This document shows, in pieces, positions 35,332-47,939 of a stretch of DNA of 64,000 bases. Below the pieces are notes generated by a model. The model was not told the origin of the DNA. It ran no database searches and saw only the letters and a list, made by a program, of their open reading frames with translations. The DNA comes from Wuchereria bancrofti. Lineage: Eukaryota; Nematoda; Chromadorea; Rhabditida; Onchocercidae. The translations under genes were made by a program, and so were the position numbers. How positions within the stretch are numbered: the stretch's first letter is position 1; each line of letters opens with the position of its first letter. The DNA lies in NCBI GenBank assembly GCA_005281725.1, contig SSBO01000004.1, positions 992,001 through 1,056,000 of the forward strand. The letters run 5' to 3'.

Positions 35332-37323
35332 TCCTATTTGTTTTTTCCTAACGAATAGATGGATTATTCCATTTCAGAGAATGTTCGTTATTAAAGTATG
35401 CTTTCATTGTCAGTACTTTTCTAAAATTAAATTTAAAGTATTGAAGACTTTTTTTATTGGAATTGAACTTTTTAATTGCATTATTTTGATGCTTACTCTT
35501 GTTTTAAATAGTCTACAGTTTATTGACGTTTTAGATTACCTATCCTTTCCTTCCATTTTTTTCTCCAACGAATAGGTTGATTATTCAGACAATGTTCGCT
35601 GTTAAACATATTTCCATTGTGAACTTGGTATTTTTTTCTTGCCGGAAAAGATCAGCCATTTATTCTTTCCTTTCCTTTGTTTTTTGCACTGTTTTATTTT
35701 TTTTTTTTCTTTTTTAGTAGCTCTAAGCAAATTCTGTGTCCACTTGTTAAGTTGTAATTTCACAGTATGCTTATATAATTTATCCCCGGATCATAATTTT
35801 TTTTTCAGTTTTTTAAAGCGATATAAATCTTACTTTATTTGCGCTTTGTTATTTGTCTTTCACTCTGTCATTTTTCTTTTCTTTTTTTAGATCATGCAGT
35901 TTGCTACTTAGATTCATCTTACTCTCCTGGTTAAAAACATTTTACACCTAGCAACATAATAAGAATTGATTAAGAATTTATGAAGTATCGCTGAACTTAA
36001 GGATGGACACTGTGATGGCTTTCTAACTGCAGTACAGTTGTCGCTAATTCTGTGAGCCATGACGGATCTCAAGCTATATTTTGTTCTTGTGCTTGGTAGC
36101 AGACGGACATATTGATAACCAGTATTTCATCATAAACTATTTGCCATATCATTGAACAGCATGCAGAGAAGCTAAGTGTAAGAGCAACGTTTATAACCTA
36201 TCTTTGCTTTGTTTATTGCTTCAAAAGCTTCATTATTATTGTGATATACGCCATAAATTATTGTCATGTTTTATGTTTCCATACTTCTCATTCAGTGATT
36301 ACATCTTTAATCTCAGGGCATTTGTTATTGTATTGTTAGTCTTTCAGATAATTTTCAGCCAACAACACCAAATATCTCCTGTTTTGTTGAATTTTGTTGT
36401 TCGTTGTTAATAAAGTATGAATTTCAAATGAATGTAAAGTACAATATGATGGTATAAGCCTTTAAGATATCAATGTACAGTTTCATCCTCCCTGGTCTCC
36501 CTTCTTAGTATTATCCGTTTTCGCTTTCAGCTTGCGGCATAACTTTAATTTCGTCCTACCGACAATGGAGAAACATGTTCGTGTCATGTCACAGTTAGGT
36601 TTAAGTTTGCATTTACTGTAGTGCAAATTTTAGATGAATAAAGCAGAGATAGTATCTCGTGTGTTTATAGCATGCGTATGTTTTAAATTAAAAAAGTAGA
36701 AGAAATATGGCGTTAGGTTCAGATAGAATAAAGTGTTTGATAGGCCAGGTTTGAAATTTTCTTGGAGTTACCCCTTCTCTCAGTGCTTTACTTGGATTTG
36801 CATACCTCTACTGAAAATTTAAAATGAATCTATAATTTGCCACATTGTCTAATTAATAAGAGATATGCGATGGGTATTGCATTCATTGTTTATAAAGGTA
36901 CGACAAGTACTCGTTGTTGGTATGATCATTTGTAGTAATAATGTATTATAAGGGCTTCGTGTAATGAGTATTACTTGCACACAGCTAGTTATGCTAGTTA
37001 TCGAATTCGTATCGCTTTACTGAAACACCTACAGGGAGTTGTAGATACATTGTCTTTATTATAAATCAAAAGGTGCGTTCGAGTGGAACGAATAGCCTTG
37101 AATAAGCAATGACGAATCTGTTCCTGATAACGTATATTTACCAAATTCCTGTCTCCCCTCCGTATTTCATAGTGTTCTCTGTGCTGTGTGAGTCTTGCAT
37201 TCTCTCCACCAAGGCTTAAACTTGGCAGAAGAAAGTGAACACATGGAAGCGAAGTCGAATTTCTCCCAAAGTGAAGAATAGATTATAGGGCTCCGAGAAA
37301 TTTTCAGTCAGAGCGCTGGTACC
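35204..37323. other. Intergenic region between the two E2 genes
   Basis: About 2.1 kb. The first 420 bases hold the two decayed repeats. The rest is AT-rich and T-tract-rich with no supported gene. A strong spliced-leader-type acceptor (AAATTTTCAG) ends at 37307, 16 bases before the second E2 start. Confidence 0.55.
35345..35620. repeat. Second degenerate direct repeat downstream of the first E2
   Basis: About 62 bases at 35345-35410 recur at 35561-35620 (shared: AACGAATAG, GATTATTC, AATGTTCG, TTAAA, TTTC/TCCATTGT). The 215-base spacing is close to that of the neighbouring exon-fragment repeat, suggesting one local duplication event. Confidence 0.7.
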
Positions 37324-38696
37324 ATGGGCGGTCCATCGGTCACTGCAGTTTCAAGACTGAAGAAGGACTATGCAAAGTTGATGAAGGTTTATCCTTTTAT
37401 CAAATCAAATGAAATTTTTAAACCTAACCTAAATATTATTTTTAGTTTTGTATTGTTGTTATATTAATCGCGTATATCCCGTTAGTGACGTTGTATATTA
37501 GTATGTTTCAGGACCCGGTACCTTTTGTGATGGCAGCTCCTCTTCATTCCAATATTCTGGAGTGGCATTATGTGATAAAAGGAGCACCTCAGACACCTTA
37601 TGAAGGTTATTTCTCGTATTTGTGTCTTTGCATGTCGTTCAACAGACGGGGGCAATATCTTCGACATTTAATGAGAAAATCGTCAAATTTTTAGTTTTGC
37701 CATAGTTTCTGGCATGTTTTCAAAATACTTGGAAACCAAGAAGCGTAGAATCATATATTTTTTTGAACTCTAACAACGGATTGCGTTTCATATTAATTTA
37801 TAGGTGGGTTCTATCACGGCAAACTTATTTTCCCGCCTGACTTTCCATTCAAGCCGCCATCAATATTTATGCTAACGCCTTCCGGACGTTTCCAAACAAA
37901 TACAAGACTGTGTCTTTCGATCTCTGATTTCCATCCAGATACTTGGAATCCTGCTTGGACGGTTTGTTTTTAAAACATATTATGCCGAGATTTTTCCTCC
38001 AAAATTTATTAGCATACTATTTTGTTAGAAGATCTTTCTACCCAACACAAATATTTCAGGTTTCAACTATCATAACGGGTTTACTTTCTTTTATGAATGA
38101 TACAGCTCCAACTCTAGGGAGTATAACCTCAAGCGATGCAGAGAAGCGTATTCTTGCTAGGAAGTCTAGAGAATTCAACCTGAAGGTTAGCTTTCATTTT
38201 CATTATTTAATATTAACTTTAATGTTTATATTTTTCTTTTAAATTATTGTTTCCTTTTTTAAAGTGTTATACAGTTTTGTTATTACAGGATCGAATTTTC
38301 TGCGAACTGTTTGGTGATTTGGCTAAGCAAATACGAGAAGAATTAGCCGAAGAACGAAATAAACTGTTATCAGAAGAAAACGTAATAGATGAAACTGCAT
38401 CACAGAGAAGGTCTTTATCCTGATCATAACTGAGAGATGTACGTATGATGCATGATGAAAAATTTCAGGAGATAAAAGATGTTTTCCTGAGTTTCAGATA
38501 TTTTTTTAAAAAATCTGTAGGAAGTATTTCTACATGTTTTTGTCATGTATTGATTATTATAAACGACAGTTTTTTAAGGTCTGGTGAAGAGGGCGAGTAC
38601 GCTACCTTGACGTATAATCTTGTGGTGCTTGCAGGCGTGGTGTTAATTGCGTTTGCAGTTAGATTTGTCATATTATCTGCTCAAGAGGAGAACTGA
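37324..38696 (+). CDS. UBE2J2: UBE2J2/Ubc6-type tail-anchored ubiquitin-conjugating enzyme
   Basis: ER-membrane E2 of ER-associated degradation (family knowledge). Six exons (37324-37386, 37512-37605, 37804-37961, 38060-38185, 38289-38410, 38579-38696) sum to 226 codons plus stop. Family signatures: [58 protein letters not shown], and the active site [20 protein letters not shown] with Cys89. Then [12 protein letters not shown] and [14 protein letters not shown] follow. The last exon encodes a single hydrophobic tail anchor (about residues 200-219, [20 protein letters not shown]) and a short polar end. If the last intron (38411-38578) is retained, translation stops after a few codons (TGA at 38422-38424) and the anchor is lost. 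It is the second member of a tandem pair. Confidence 0.94.
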
Positions 38697-39719
38697 TTCC
38701 GTATTTCTTATTGGAAGCTGATATCATTTAATACGTAAATGTTTTATTGTAATTTCTTGTCAGTTTAGACTTAAAAACTTATGGTTATTAACACTTGGTA
38801 TATCTTGAACTTTATGAAAAGTGGGAGACAAGCACAGAAAAGGCTAAATTTTTCTTCCATTTTATTCTCCTGCTTTTCTTTTTGTAATAGAATAATTTTT
38901 CATCAAATCCGTTGTTTAGTTTCTGGTTTTTGCAAGTTCTTTTGGTAATCTGTATTTTGAAAGTGACGAGTACTATTGCACTTTTGACATTGATCCCTTT
39001 TCTCATCCAGACCCACTTCCAACTATCCTAGTAATTTTGTCTGCCTAATTTTCTTGAAAACTTTTTCTGGATGCTTTGGTTTTCATTATTCTTCAAGTTC
39101 CTTATCCCCTTGAAAACAGTCCATTACTTTGCTGTTATCGGTTACTATTAATCAGCTCATGCTAATGAAATCAGTTGACTGACTGATTGCTTTATTGATT
39201 GTTCTTTTGTACATTATCATCATTTATGATTTAAATAAAGAGTTCACATCAAGTTTGGACTAGTTTTTTTAAAGGCTTTTATATCACAAATGTATTTATA
39301 TTCTTAGATTTTGTAAATATTAGCCACCCAGATCTTTGTGAATATTCTGCCATCTTAGTTATTTTATAGTGATTATAGTAAACATCCAGTTTCGATTTTA
39401 ATGATGGTCTTTCATTCGTTTGGTGGTGGCATTTCTCCGCATATATCTCTTGATGCTACGATTACTTATAGTGATTAAATATTGTTTTGCTTTCTTTATA
39501 GGTAGGAATTACACGTCTCGAATGTCATGGACATAAGCGCAGCGAACAGCTGTACAGAAGCTTAGTCTAGTGGATACAGCAGAAAGTTTAAGTGAGTAAG
39601 TTCTCAAATTGCTTGAGTTACTTGAATATGATTGACTGGCAGGGATCTGTAGTTTCGCCAGTAAATATCTGAGTCTTCGGGTACTGATTTTGGTATAGAG
39701 GATTTTGTGATTTATTTTG

Positions 39720-39756
<37 letters not shown>

Positions 39757-39941
39757 TGTTGTGGAGTACAATGCGATAAGACTTGGTAACTGATTCTCAT
39801 CAAAAAAAAAAAAATTCTTATGTCTATGGTGAGGATTGGATTGATTATCATGGATTTCGGGAAGCATGTTTTGGAATTGATTGTAGTCAATCAACATTCT
39901 GGATATTCATTTTATCGGAATGGTGGCATGTGGAAATAAGG
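38697..39941. other. Intergenic region E2 to sqv-2
   Basis: About 1.25 kb with the E2 3' UTR, a TA microsatellite (39725-39753) and the sqv-2 5' region. A segment after CTTTATAG near 39502 could be an sqv-2 leader exon. No coding gene is supported. Confidence 0.5.
39725..39753. repeat. (TA)n microsatellite
   Basis: Uninterrupted TA dinucleotides upstream of sqv-2. Confidence 0.9.
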
Positions 39942-42103
39942 ATGGCCAGGCGATCTTTCATGCTTGCACGAATAATAATACTTTTTTGCGGTTGCTTAAT
40001 TTGCATCATTTGTACTATCACGCTTTCGCTAACGTGCATTTGTGGGGAGCAGTTCACATCCAATGGACCACGCAGTCTTGCTTCATTGGATATGCATAAG
40101 CAGCGAGGTGAGTTTTCGACAAGTTCCAATTTCAAGAAAGAGTTTGCTTCTGTACATTAACGTTGTTTAAGGATTAGATAAGTTATGATTATTGTCTATC
40201 CTCTCTGTTCCTGTCTTTATGTCAAGTCGTAATTGTTAAATGATTTTCATTTCTTTAGCAATGAAAAAAAAAAAAGGGAAGGACTTTCTTACTGTACTTT
40301 GAATTTCTATTGGAGAGAGCAACATTTATATAATATGCAGTTGTCTCAGTTAATTAATGATTTTCAGGTGTAGAAGGCGTTCCAGGTTTGCCTTCGACAT
40401 ATTTGGCGATTGTGATCATGTCATCTGCAGGTGATGCCATGGCGCGTGCTGTTATTCGTAATACTTGGCTGAAATTATCTTCAAAAGGTGGTTTAAAAAT
40501 GAGAGGACAGTTTAAAAATAATTCAATGCAGAGTTTCTTTAGTCTCGTAAATAATGTGACAAATCAGAAGTTAACATCAAGAACCAATATTTCGCTTTAT
40601 ATTTTTCAGGTAAAGCAACTTTTCGTTATGCTTTCCCGATTGGGACAGAAAATCTGAGTTTGATTTTCAAGGAACGTCTCAAGGAAGAAAATAATATGTT
40701 TAATGATCTGATTTTTCTGGAGGGCCTTACGGATACTTACCAAAACTTGACGAAAAAGTCTTTACTCTCTATGCAAGCTATACATAATATGTATAAATTC
40801 GAATTTTTGTTAAAGGTTATCTTTCTTTTAATTGTTCGAATTCATGTCGGCTATGAACTGAGGTCAACCGTTTGGTGTCGATAATTCAGTTGTATATAAT
40901 TGATTTAGCTTACTGTGTCAATGTGATATTAAAAAATATATTTCTAGCAACCGATCTTAATCATTCTTTAATGTTTAGTTTGTAGTTCTTAATTTACGTT
41001 TTTTATACGTCAATTTTATGATTTTTAATTTGTTTTTCTTTGTTTTTTAATTCTCTTTTAACATTGAACTGGCTAAAGTTCATGTCTTCTTAAAGGTGGA
41101 TTCTGATTCGTTTGTACGTTTGGGTGCATTTTTGAAAGCATTAAAGGATATTGCCGATCCTAATTTATACTGGGGCTTCTTGGATGGAAGAGCAAGACCA
41201 AAACGAAGGGGTCAGTGGGCTGAAAGAGATTGGATTTTATGTGATCGTTATGTCCCTTATCAGGTATTTTATTATTTAAAAGAAAATCACTGTACTATAG
41301 TTGTTTGCAAATTCCTAATTCTTGGAAAGACTACATTTTAAGCTTATAAAATTTGTTATAGCTTGGAGGAGGTTATGTATTATCTTACAAGTTGGTCGAC
41401 TTCCTCGTGCGGAACAAAGATCTATTGAAATTTTACAAGTAAATTTTTGTCTGAAATAATAAAACTCTATTGAGTTTTATTTGAGGTAAAAATTTTAGTT
41501 TTTGAGGTAAAAATTCCTATAAGAATTTAGTAAAATTTCTAGTTAAAAAAATAATAACTGCGTAAGTGTAAGAGCGTGTCGAGAAGTGAATGTGAAAAAT
41601 AATATCAGTGTTCAGGAATGAAGACGTGTCAGTAGGCGCTTGGCTGGCGGGCCTTTCTGTTCGCTATGTTCATGATCCTCGTTTCGATACTGAATTTCGT
41701 TCCAGAGGATGCAATAATCAATACATTGTTACTCATAAACAAACACCGGAATCTTTAAACGTTGTTCTTTTGAATTTATATGCCGAATAAACCGAATTTC
41801 TCCAAAATTCATTTCAGATTTTATGATGAAGCTAAAAATGTTTTGAATTCGTTGCTCAAAAATTTGCTAAAAAAATGCAAAATTATGTTGCTCAGTAAGA
41901 GAAATGTAAATCATTTATTGGGTGTTTTTGTATTTGAAATTGATTTAATCGAACTTATTCATTTTCAGAAATTATATGCTTCAATTGTAAATACTGGTAA
42001 GCTTTGTGAAAAGGAGTATCGCATTCAACCATCCTATGTTTATGATTGGTCAGTTCCACCAAGTATGTGCTGCACTCGACAAAATGGCTCTGATATACCG
42101 TAA
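39942..42103 (+). CDS. sqv-2: Beta-1,3-galactosyltransferase 6 (proteoglycan linker), SQV-2/B3GALT6
   Basis: Golgi type II enzyme adding the second galactose of the glycosaminoglycan linker tetrasaccharide (family knowledge). Seven exons (39942-40107, 40368-40487, 40610-40815, 41096-41263, 41362-41438, 41616-41760, 41969-42103) sum to 338 codons plus stop. The signal-anchor is at about residues 10-32. GT31 motifs in order: [32 protein letters not shown], the metal-binding DxD as DSD (166-168; human has DDD), [63 protein letters not shown]. The C-terminal [13 protein letters not shown] is the B3GALT6 signature that separates it from other GT31 enzymes. The ATG at 39942 is the first in a frame open since 39783. 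Confidence 0.94.
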
Positions 42104-42842
42104 TTTGTCACTGTAGTTTTAAATTAACTTTTACCATATCTTTGAGAAGATTAATGGTAAAACGTAAACCTCTTGTCAGTTTATTTTGTTTAAAATATTA
42201 TTTACAGCTGTTGGATTCCATTGCTTCATTATCTCATTTGCATAATTTTATTGCAGTTTAGGTCTTGAATAAATGTTTCGGAGTTCTCTGATTAATTTCT
42301 ATTACTTTGTCCCCCATTGTACAGTATTTTCCAAATGTCCTTTTCTATTTTCATATTATTTCGTCTCTATTAAATAAGAAAATGTAATAAATTATGGCTT
42401 TTTTGTAGATGGATTTTTATTAGAAAAGTTTATGCTTATATATTTTCAATGAGGAAAAAATTTCGTTTTTCTTTTTTTCTCAGCTCTAGGGTTGCGTTTT
42501 CCATTTTGGCCTTAGGAGTGAAGAAGGGAGAGTGGAACAAAGTAGAACTTAGATGTCAGTTGTTTGTTTTTTCTAGTTTTAGTCTTGAAATATTTGGCCT
42601 TAAAGGAAAAAAAAGTTATTATGGATTCCGATCGATTATCAGTGACACAGTCTTCTTGAATTTATCCTACCGCTCAAACACTCTTAGCAAATATTAATTG
42701 TGCGCCTACAGATTTTCTATCAACTATGTGTGCGGAAATTTAGTTTTTTGGTTTTTGATTTCATATTATTTGATATTTTCAGACTCCAAAGAGTTTGGGA
42801 GGTCTTTTTTTGTAGGGAGTATTGTTTCGGAGAGTTCGTTAA
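42104..42842. other. Intergenic region sqv-2 to first PIG-W
   Basis: About 740 AT-rich bases. No gene, repeat or clear trans-splice site stands out. Confidence 0.5.
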
Positions 42843-45800
42843 ATGCATTCAATGCAGAATGCTCAAATAGAAGACTCAAATTTTGTTTATAATGGTACCA
42901 GCCAAACGGAACTTGTTCTCTGGCAGTTGATTGGACCATTTTCAATACTACTTCGAAATATCGCCGTGCCATGGATATTTGTTGGTTTTCGTTTCGCTTT
43001 ATCGAGTGGTTTCTGGTAAATTTTTAAAAAAAACTTACCTTCATGGTGTAGTATTCGGAGGTGGCAAACCCTACCAAAATGAATTTTAGTATTTATTCAG
43101 AGCCGAAATTAGTACACGGAAGCCGAGGATGGCAGGTTTTAAAGTTACTGTTTCACACTTGCCATCATTTTAGTTTTATTTTAATAGTGGTCTTCAGCAA
43201 AGCAATAGTGTGTATTTATTGAAAGGTGTCAGTATAATAGTTTACTTGAAACATAGGACAGTGAGTAGCTATATTAATAATTAGTCGGTTTTGTGATTCT
43301 TGGCATTAAGGAAGTGAATTTCAGGTTAAAATTCGCACTTGATTTCTTGTTCATAGTACTGCCAGTTATTCTCTCATTGACTCTGTTCTCGGATCATCTC
43401 TTTCTGATACTTTTGTTCCAGTTAGTTGCTTTGCTTTCTCTAATAACTTTTTCGCTTTGTGAATATTGCTTTATCGCACGCGAAAAACCTACACTACGCC
43501 AGATTTTCGGTCAAATGGTTGATGATCATCATTCACCTACCAAATTCATCACTTACATGAGGTTACTTTTTTCTATTTATATTTGGAAGTATTATTTCTG
43601 GAAACGTTCTTTTAGTAAAATTTTGAAGCAATAGTGATAGGAAGTTATATAAACCTTTCCTCGTTTTATCCTTCATATTTATTTGAATTTGTTTAATAAA
43701 AAGTACTATATTATAAAACCGTGGATTCGGATAGTTCGAGGCATTAAAAAATTAGACATTTAAATAATATAAAATCGATATATAAATCGTATTTGTCAGC
43801 TTTTATGACAGCAATCTTCATGAGGTTGTCTCAGGATATCATCCTTTAAAAAAGCTAAATTTTAGCTAATCGATATCGAGTACGTTTCTGTAATCGTGAG
43901 AAATATGATTTTTGACACTAAATATTGAATTTATATCAGGTTTTTTTTTTCTATTTCAGATCTATGAGCCTTATCGCAACTGCTGTTGCAATTCTTTCCG
44001 TTGATTTTGATATTTTTCCACGTCGTTTTGCTAAGACACACACATATGGCCGAAGTGTTATGGATGCTGGCACTGCAACATCCGTTTACTGTTTCGCCGT
44101 TGTTGATGTTTTCAAAGATTTTCCAAGCAGAAGTAAATTTCCATCACTGCAAAGAAGGTCTTTTCTTTCTCTTTTAAAATCGAATGGAAAGATTGAGGGA
44201 GATGATAGCAGGCCGTATGAATAATTCAAATATAAAAAATATAAGTAACTTGATAGTTTAATAATATTAGATATTTGGTTTTTAACTTTTTTTACATTTA
44301 AATTTTATAGCAGACATTTTTTCCGGAAGCACTTGCCAAGCATTATGTTGCTGTGCTTAGGTTTCGGAAGGACATGTGTCCTACATCTGTTAAGCTATCC
44401 AACACAAGTTGCTGAATATGGGCTACACTGGAATTTCTTCATAACACTTGCTTTTCTCAGGGTTTGTGTTGTGAACTTTGAATCATTTTAGTCCAAAAGA
44501 TTAGCACTTCCACATATTAATATATGATATTAATAGGTAATAAATTATATGGTGGATTTTTGTTTACGTTAAATTTGCTTATTTTCTAATATCAGAAATG
44601 AATAAATGTCAACATCGTATTGAGAGACGACAGTTGAAATTCATCATTATTTTTTAAGGTGGTTGTCTTTCTGTTCGTTTTTTCTTGAATAAGAGATGTC
44701 GTTGTAAACTTCCTGCTAATTGTGCCATGTTTTCCAGATTATTGTGAAACTGCTTGGTCGACGTTTTCATCTACTTTTCGGCATTATCATCATTTTTGTT
44801 TATCAGTATTTCTTGACTGAAAGAAATTTACAGGTTTTAATTTCATTTTTTCATGGAGCACTCTTTTTTTCTTTTTTAAAAACTTCATGTAATAAACTCG
44901 TTGCTATATTAATCAGTTCAGAATTGGCTACTTTCGGAGAGCGTTAATAGAGATACCTTTATTGCAATGAATCGTGAAGGCATTTTTTCCTTATTTGGGT
45001 ATTTATCAATATATTATTTCGCATCCGCTATCGCCAGCTTCATGTATTCCACTGGGTTAGTTATTGTTTCAGTACAGTTTTTTATTTTATTTTTACTTTC
45101 ACCAGTAGCTACTGTTTAATGATAATGACGTAGTTCTAGATGCAAACTCATATACTTTTCAATTTGTTTTCCTGCTGTTGTGATGGAAGTTAATAATGGA
45201 AGAGTATTGCAATAGAAGAGAAAATGTAGTCATTAAATGAGTTCGATGAAGTCGTTTTTACGCGATCATCGCGAACAGTCATCATTAGGTAGTAGTTATC
45301 AAACAGCAAACACGATATTTATGAATAGAATACACGTAGTTTTGCGGTAGTTATTGCATCGATTCCAACCTGTATGAGACATATCAGAGAGTTATGATCT
45401 CTCTACTGGAATTACAGAATAAGGCTCAAATCCTGGTTCTACAGAACATTCCAGTTATTTATGATCGCTGCACTTCTTTTCTTTGCTCAAAAATTGGCTG
45501 AAATGCTTATGGGACCACCTTCACGGAGAATTGCCAACTTGCCTTATATCTTAGAAATGGTAAGCCACATCATATATTTGTAAGAGGTCTTTTTTTTCTA
45601 ATTTTATTATCATGGAAATGTCCGTTATTTCATTCTAATTCTGATATGTCTGATATGTCATATTCAGCTAGTCTTCCATACTGTTTACATGGCTAGTTTA
45701 TTGTTGATACAACTAACTTCCATATTTGGATGGGCAGCACAAATGCCGCAATTCTCTATTGGTTGGTTTTTTGGACTGCTTTCGATTTTCGTAAATTGTT

Positions 45801-46240
45801 ATTTTGATTTGATTTAATATTTTTATTTTCTAGTAGACAGTAGGTCCTTTAAGGCCATATTTGATTGAAAAAACTGCAGATTTGATCAGATGAAAATATA
45901 ATTTAGGCTGCTGGGAATCAAAGTATCACTCATTTGCTCACTATTTACATATATTTTTGAAGAAATGCTGGATTGTATGTCGGACTGCATCAAGTTCTTT
46001 AGCTTCGTTTTTGCAGATGAAAGTCCCTTCGAGCGTTTAAAGCCATGTGTGCTTGATTCAGTGAACCGATATGGCATGCCATTTTTTTTGTTAGCGAACT
46101 TGCTTACGGGTCTTATTAATTTAACAATAACGACAAGCTCTGTAACAAGTGTTTATCATTCAATGGCTATCATCATTGTATACATGCTCATTTCATGTTC
46201 AGTCATCCATGTCTGTACAAGGTTAAAGCAAACCTCTTGA
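42843..46240 (+). CDS. PIGW: PIG-W/GWT1 inositol acyltransferase, copy 1
   Basis: Multi-pass ER enzyme that acylates inositol of GlcN-PI during GPI-anchor synthesis (family knowledge). Nine exons: 42843-43015, 43325-43561, 43960-44157, 44311-44461, 44738-44833, 44922-45055, 45418-45559, 45668-45761, 46017-46240. They sum to 482 codons plus stop; human PIG-W has 504. Conserved stretches: YNGTSQTELVLWQ, LDFLFIVLPVILSLTLFSDH, DDHHSPTKFITYMR, AILSVDFDIFPRRFAKTHTY, GRSVMDAGTA, CLGFGRTCVLH, VAEYGLHWNFFITL, NREGIFSLFGYLSIYY, PPSRRIANLPYILE, FFLLANLLTGLINL. About a dozen hydrophobic helices are visible. The third exon uses the donor at 44158 because it alone fits the next phase. The gene is followed by a second, diverged copy. 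Confidence 0.93.
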
Positions 46241-47939
46241 ATTTTATATAAACATTTCTTAAATTATCATTTTCTGTAACTTATTTTACAGTGGTGGGAA
46301 TAGTCATAATGTGATTTGTTTAAGGATATTATTATTTTCATCACTTTTTTTTGTGCTTTTTTAAAAAAAAGCATTTCATCCTCATTCGGTATTGGCATTA
46401 CATGTGTATTTTCTATATTGCTCCTGCCTGTTTTAGTATTTTTGTTTTTCAAAAAAAATCCTAGATGAATTGTATATGAGTTCAGCAGAACTCGACGAAA
46501 TTGGTATTAATTATTAAATGCTATCTTATATTTAGTTTTGTTAGTTTTATTTTGGTTATAAGAAACTACAAGTTTCCAATGGTTTAGCCATTGCATATTG
46601 TATTTTTGAATCTAGTTGATATAAATTAGAAATAATCGTAGGTTCGTATCAACCGAAGAACATTCTTTGGCGTTAGGACCCAATAGCAGATTTCATGCAG
46701 TAGCTTTGCTTTCGCTAGTTATGGTTACTTTCGAGTTATAAAGTATTTGCAAAGCATGTTCAAGAGATTCCGCACGTAAATAGTGGCTCTATAAACTTTC
46801 TATTTTACTCGCAAGTGTATCGAAAATATCTCGTTTCTTGTGGTGTATCACCGATGTTATTGAAATGAGCTCAAGACAAACTATTAGATTTGTTTGATAA
46901 TGAAAAGGGGTATGATGTTGATGAAATTGACCTTGTAGTGCTCCATACTAAGTCATTTATCATAATACATTCAAGAGGTATATCTGAATATCATGGCATA
47001 CTGTTTTAAGTTGTGTGGTATGTTTAGGTTATTTCATCGAAACACTCAAGCGTTATAAGCGTATCATTTCATCAAAGATCAAATATTATAAACATAAGGG
47101 AGGGGATGTAATTCTCTTTGTTTATTCAATATTTTATATGTGCTGTTACTAAGTATTAGTGAAATATTGCCAAAAATTAAATGAAACGCTTATAAATTAT
47201 GAGTATAATACCAAGGTGTCGTGCATCAAATAAATATTGTTGTAATAATTTCCGCCTCTTTGTATGTTTTTTTGTTACGCAAATGTTTATATATATATAT
47301 ATATATATATATTTCTTTCTTTTGTTACTATTCCAATAAAGTGATTGATTTCTTAATCTTGCTGCACTGGACTTTTCTTAAACATTATACTTAACCACTT
47401 TATCTTATTTAATCATTTTTTCCGTTCTTTACCTTCTAATTCGATGACAAAAATATTGAAAACGACAAAGCATACGATGAAATTGAGGATAAGCACTTGG
47501 ATAGAAGTATTTCATTTCCTGTGTGCTATCACTGATTTAAGATGGTATAGAGTATGTTTACCCAAGAGTTTCCCACAAGATAATTCTCCACTTTTAAATT
47601 AAAACAATCAAATGATGGCACTTATCGCCTCAATCCATCTAAAAAAACGATGATATAATAGCTGCGGTAGCATTAAAAAGCAGAAAATATACGTGAACGG
47701 TAATTTGATATCGTTTTTGAAAGACTAGAAAAGCGGAAGTCATCTTAATACACTGGCGCTGCAAAAGGTTTTAATATGCGAGGTGTTCTCGAAGGAGGGA
47801 ACAGATTGAGACAACTGATTTTGCTTCTGTTTAATTTATGCAAATGAGATGAATGGATCTGTTTCAATTGGTATCATCTCAGTTTATCATTGCCCTTGGA
47901 AGCATTTTCTATACTGGTTGTTTCAAATTGCGATAAGAA
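46241..47939. other. Intergenic region between PIG-W copies
   Basis: About 1.7 kb with a TA microsatellite (47288-47312). No supported gene. No obvious leftover of copy 1 coding sequence is seen by eye. Confidence 0.5.
47288..47312. repeat. (TA)n microsatellite
   Basis: Uninterrupted TA dinucleotides between the PIG-W copies. Confidence 0.9.

Noticed and set aside
39783..39941. N-terminal extension of sqv-2
   Set aside because: The frame is open but has no ATG before 39942, and a type II anchor close to the start fits the family.
45907..45973. Open segment in the last PIG-W copy 1 intron, considered as an extra exon
   Set aside because: It cannot keep phase with the final exon, while direct joining of 45761 to 46017 is in phase and matches the family.
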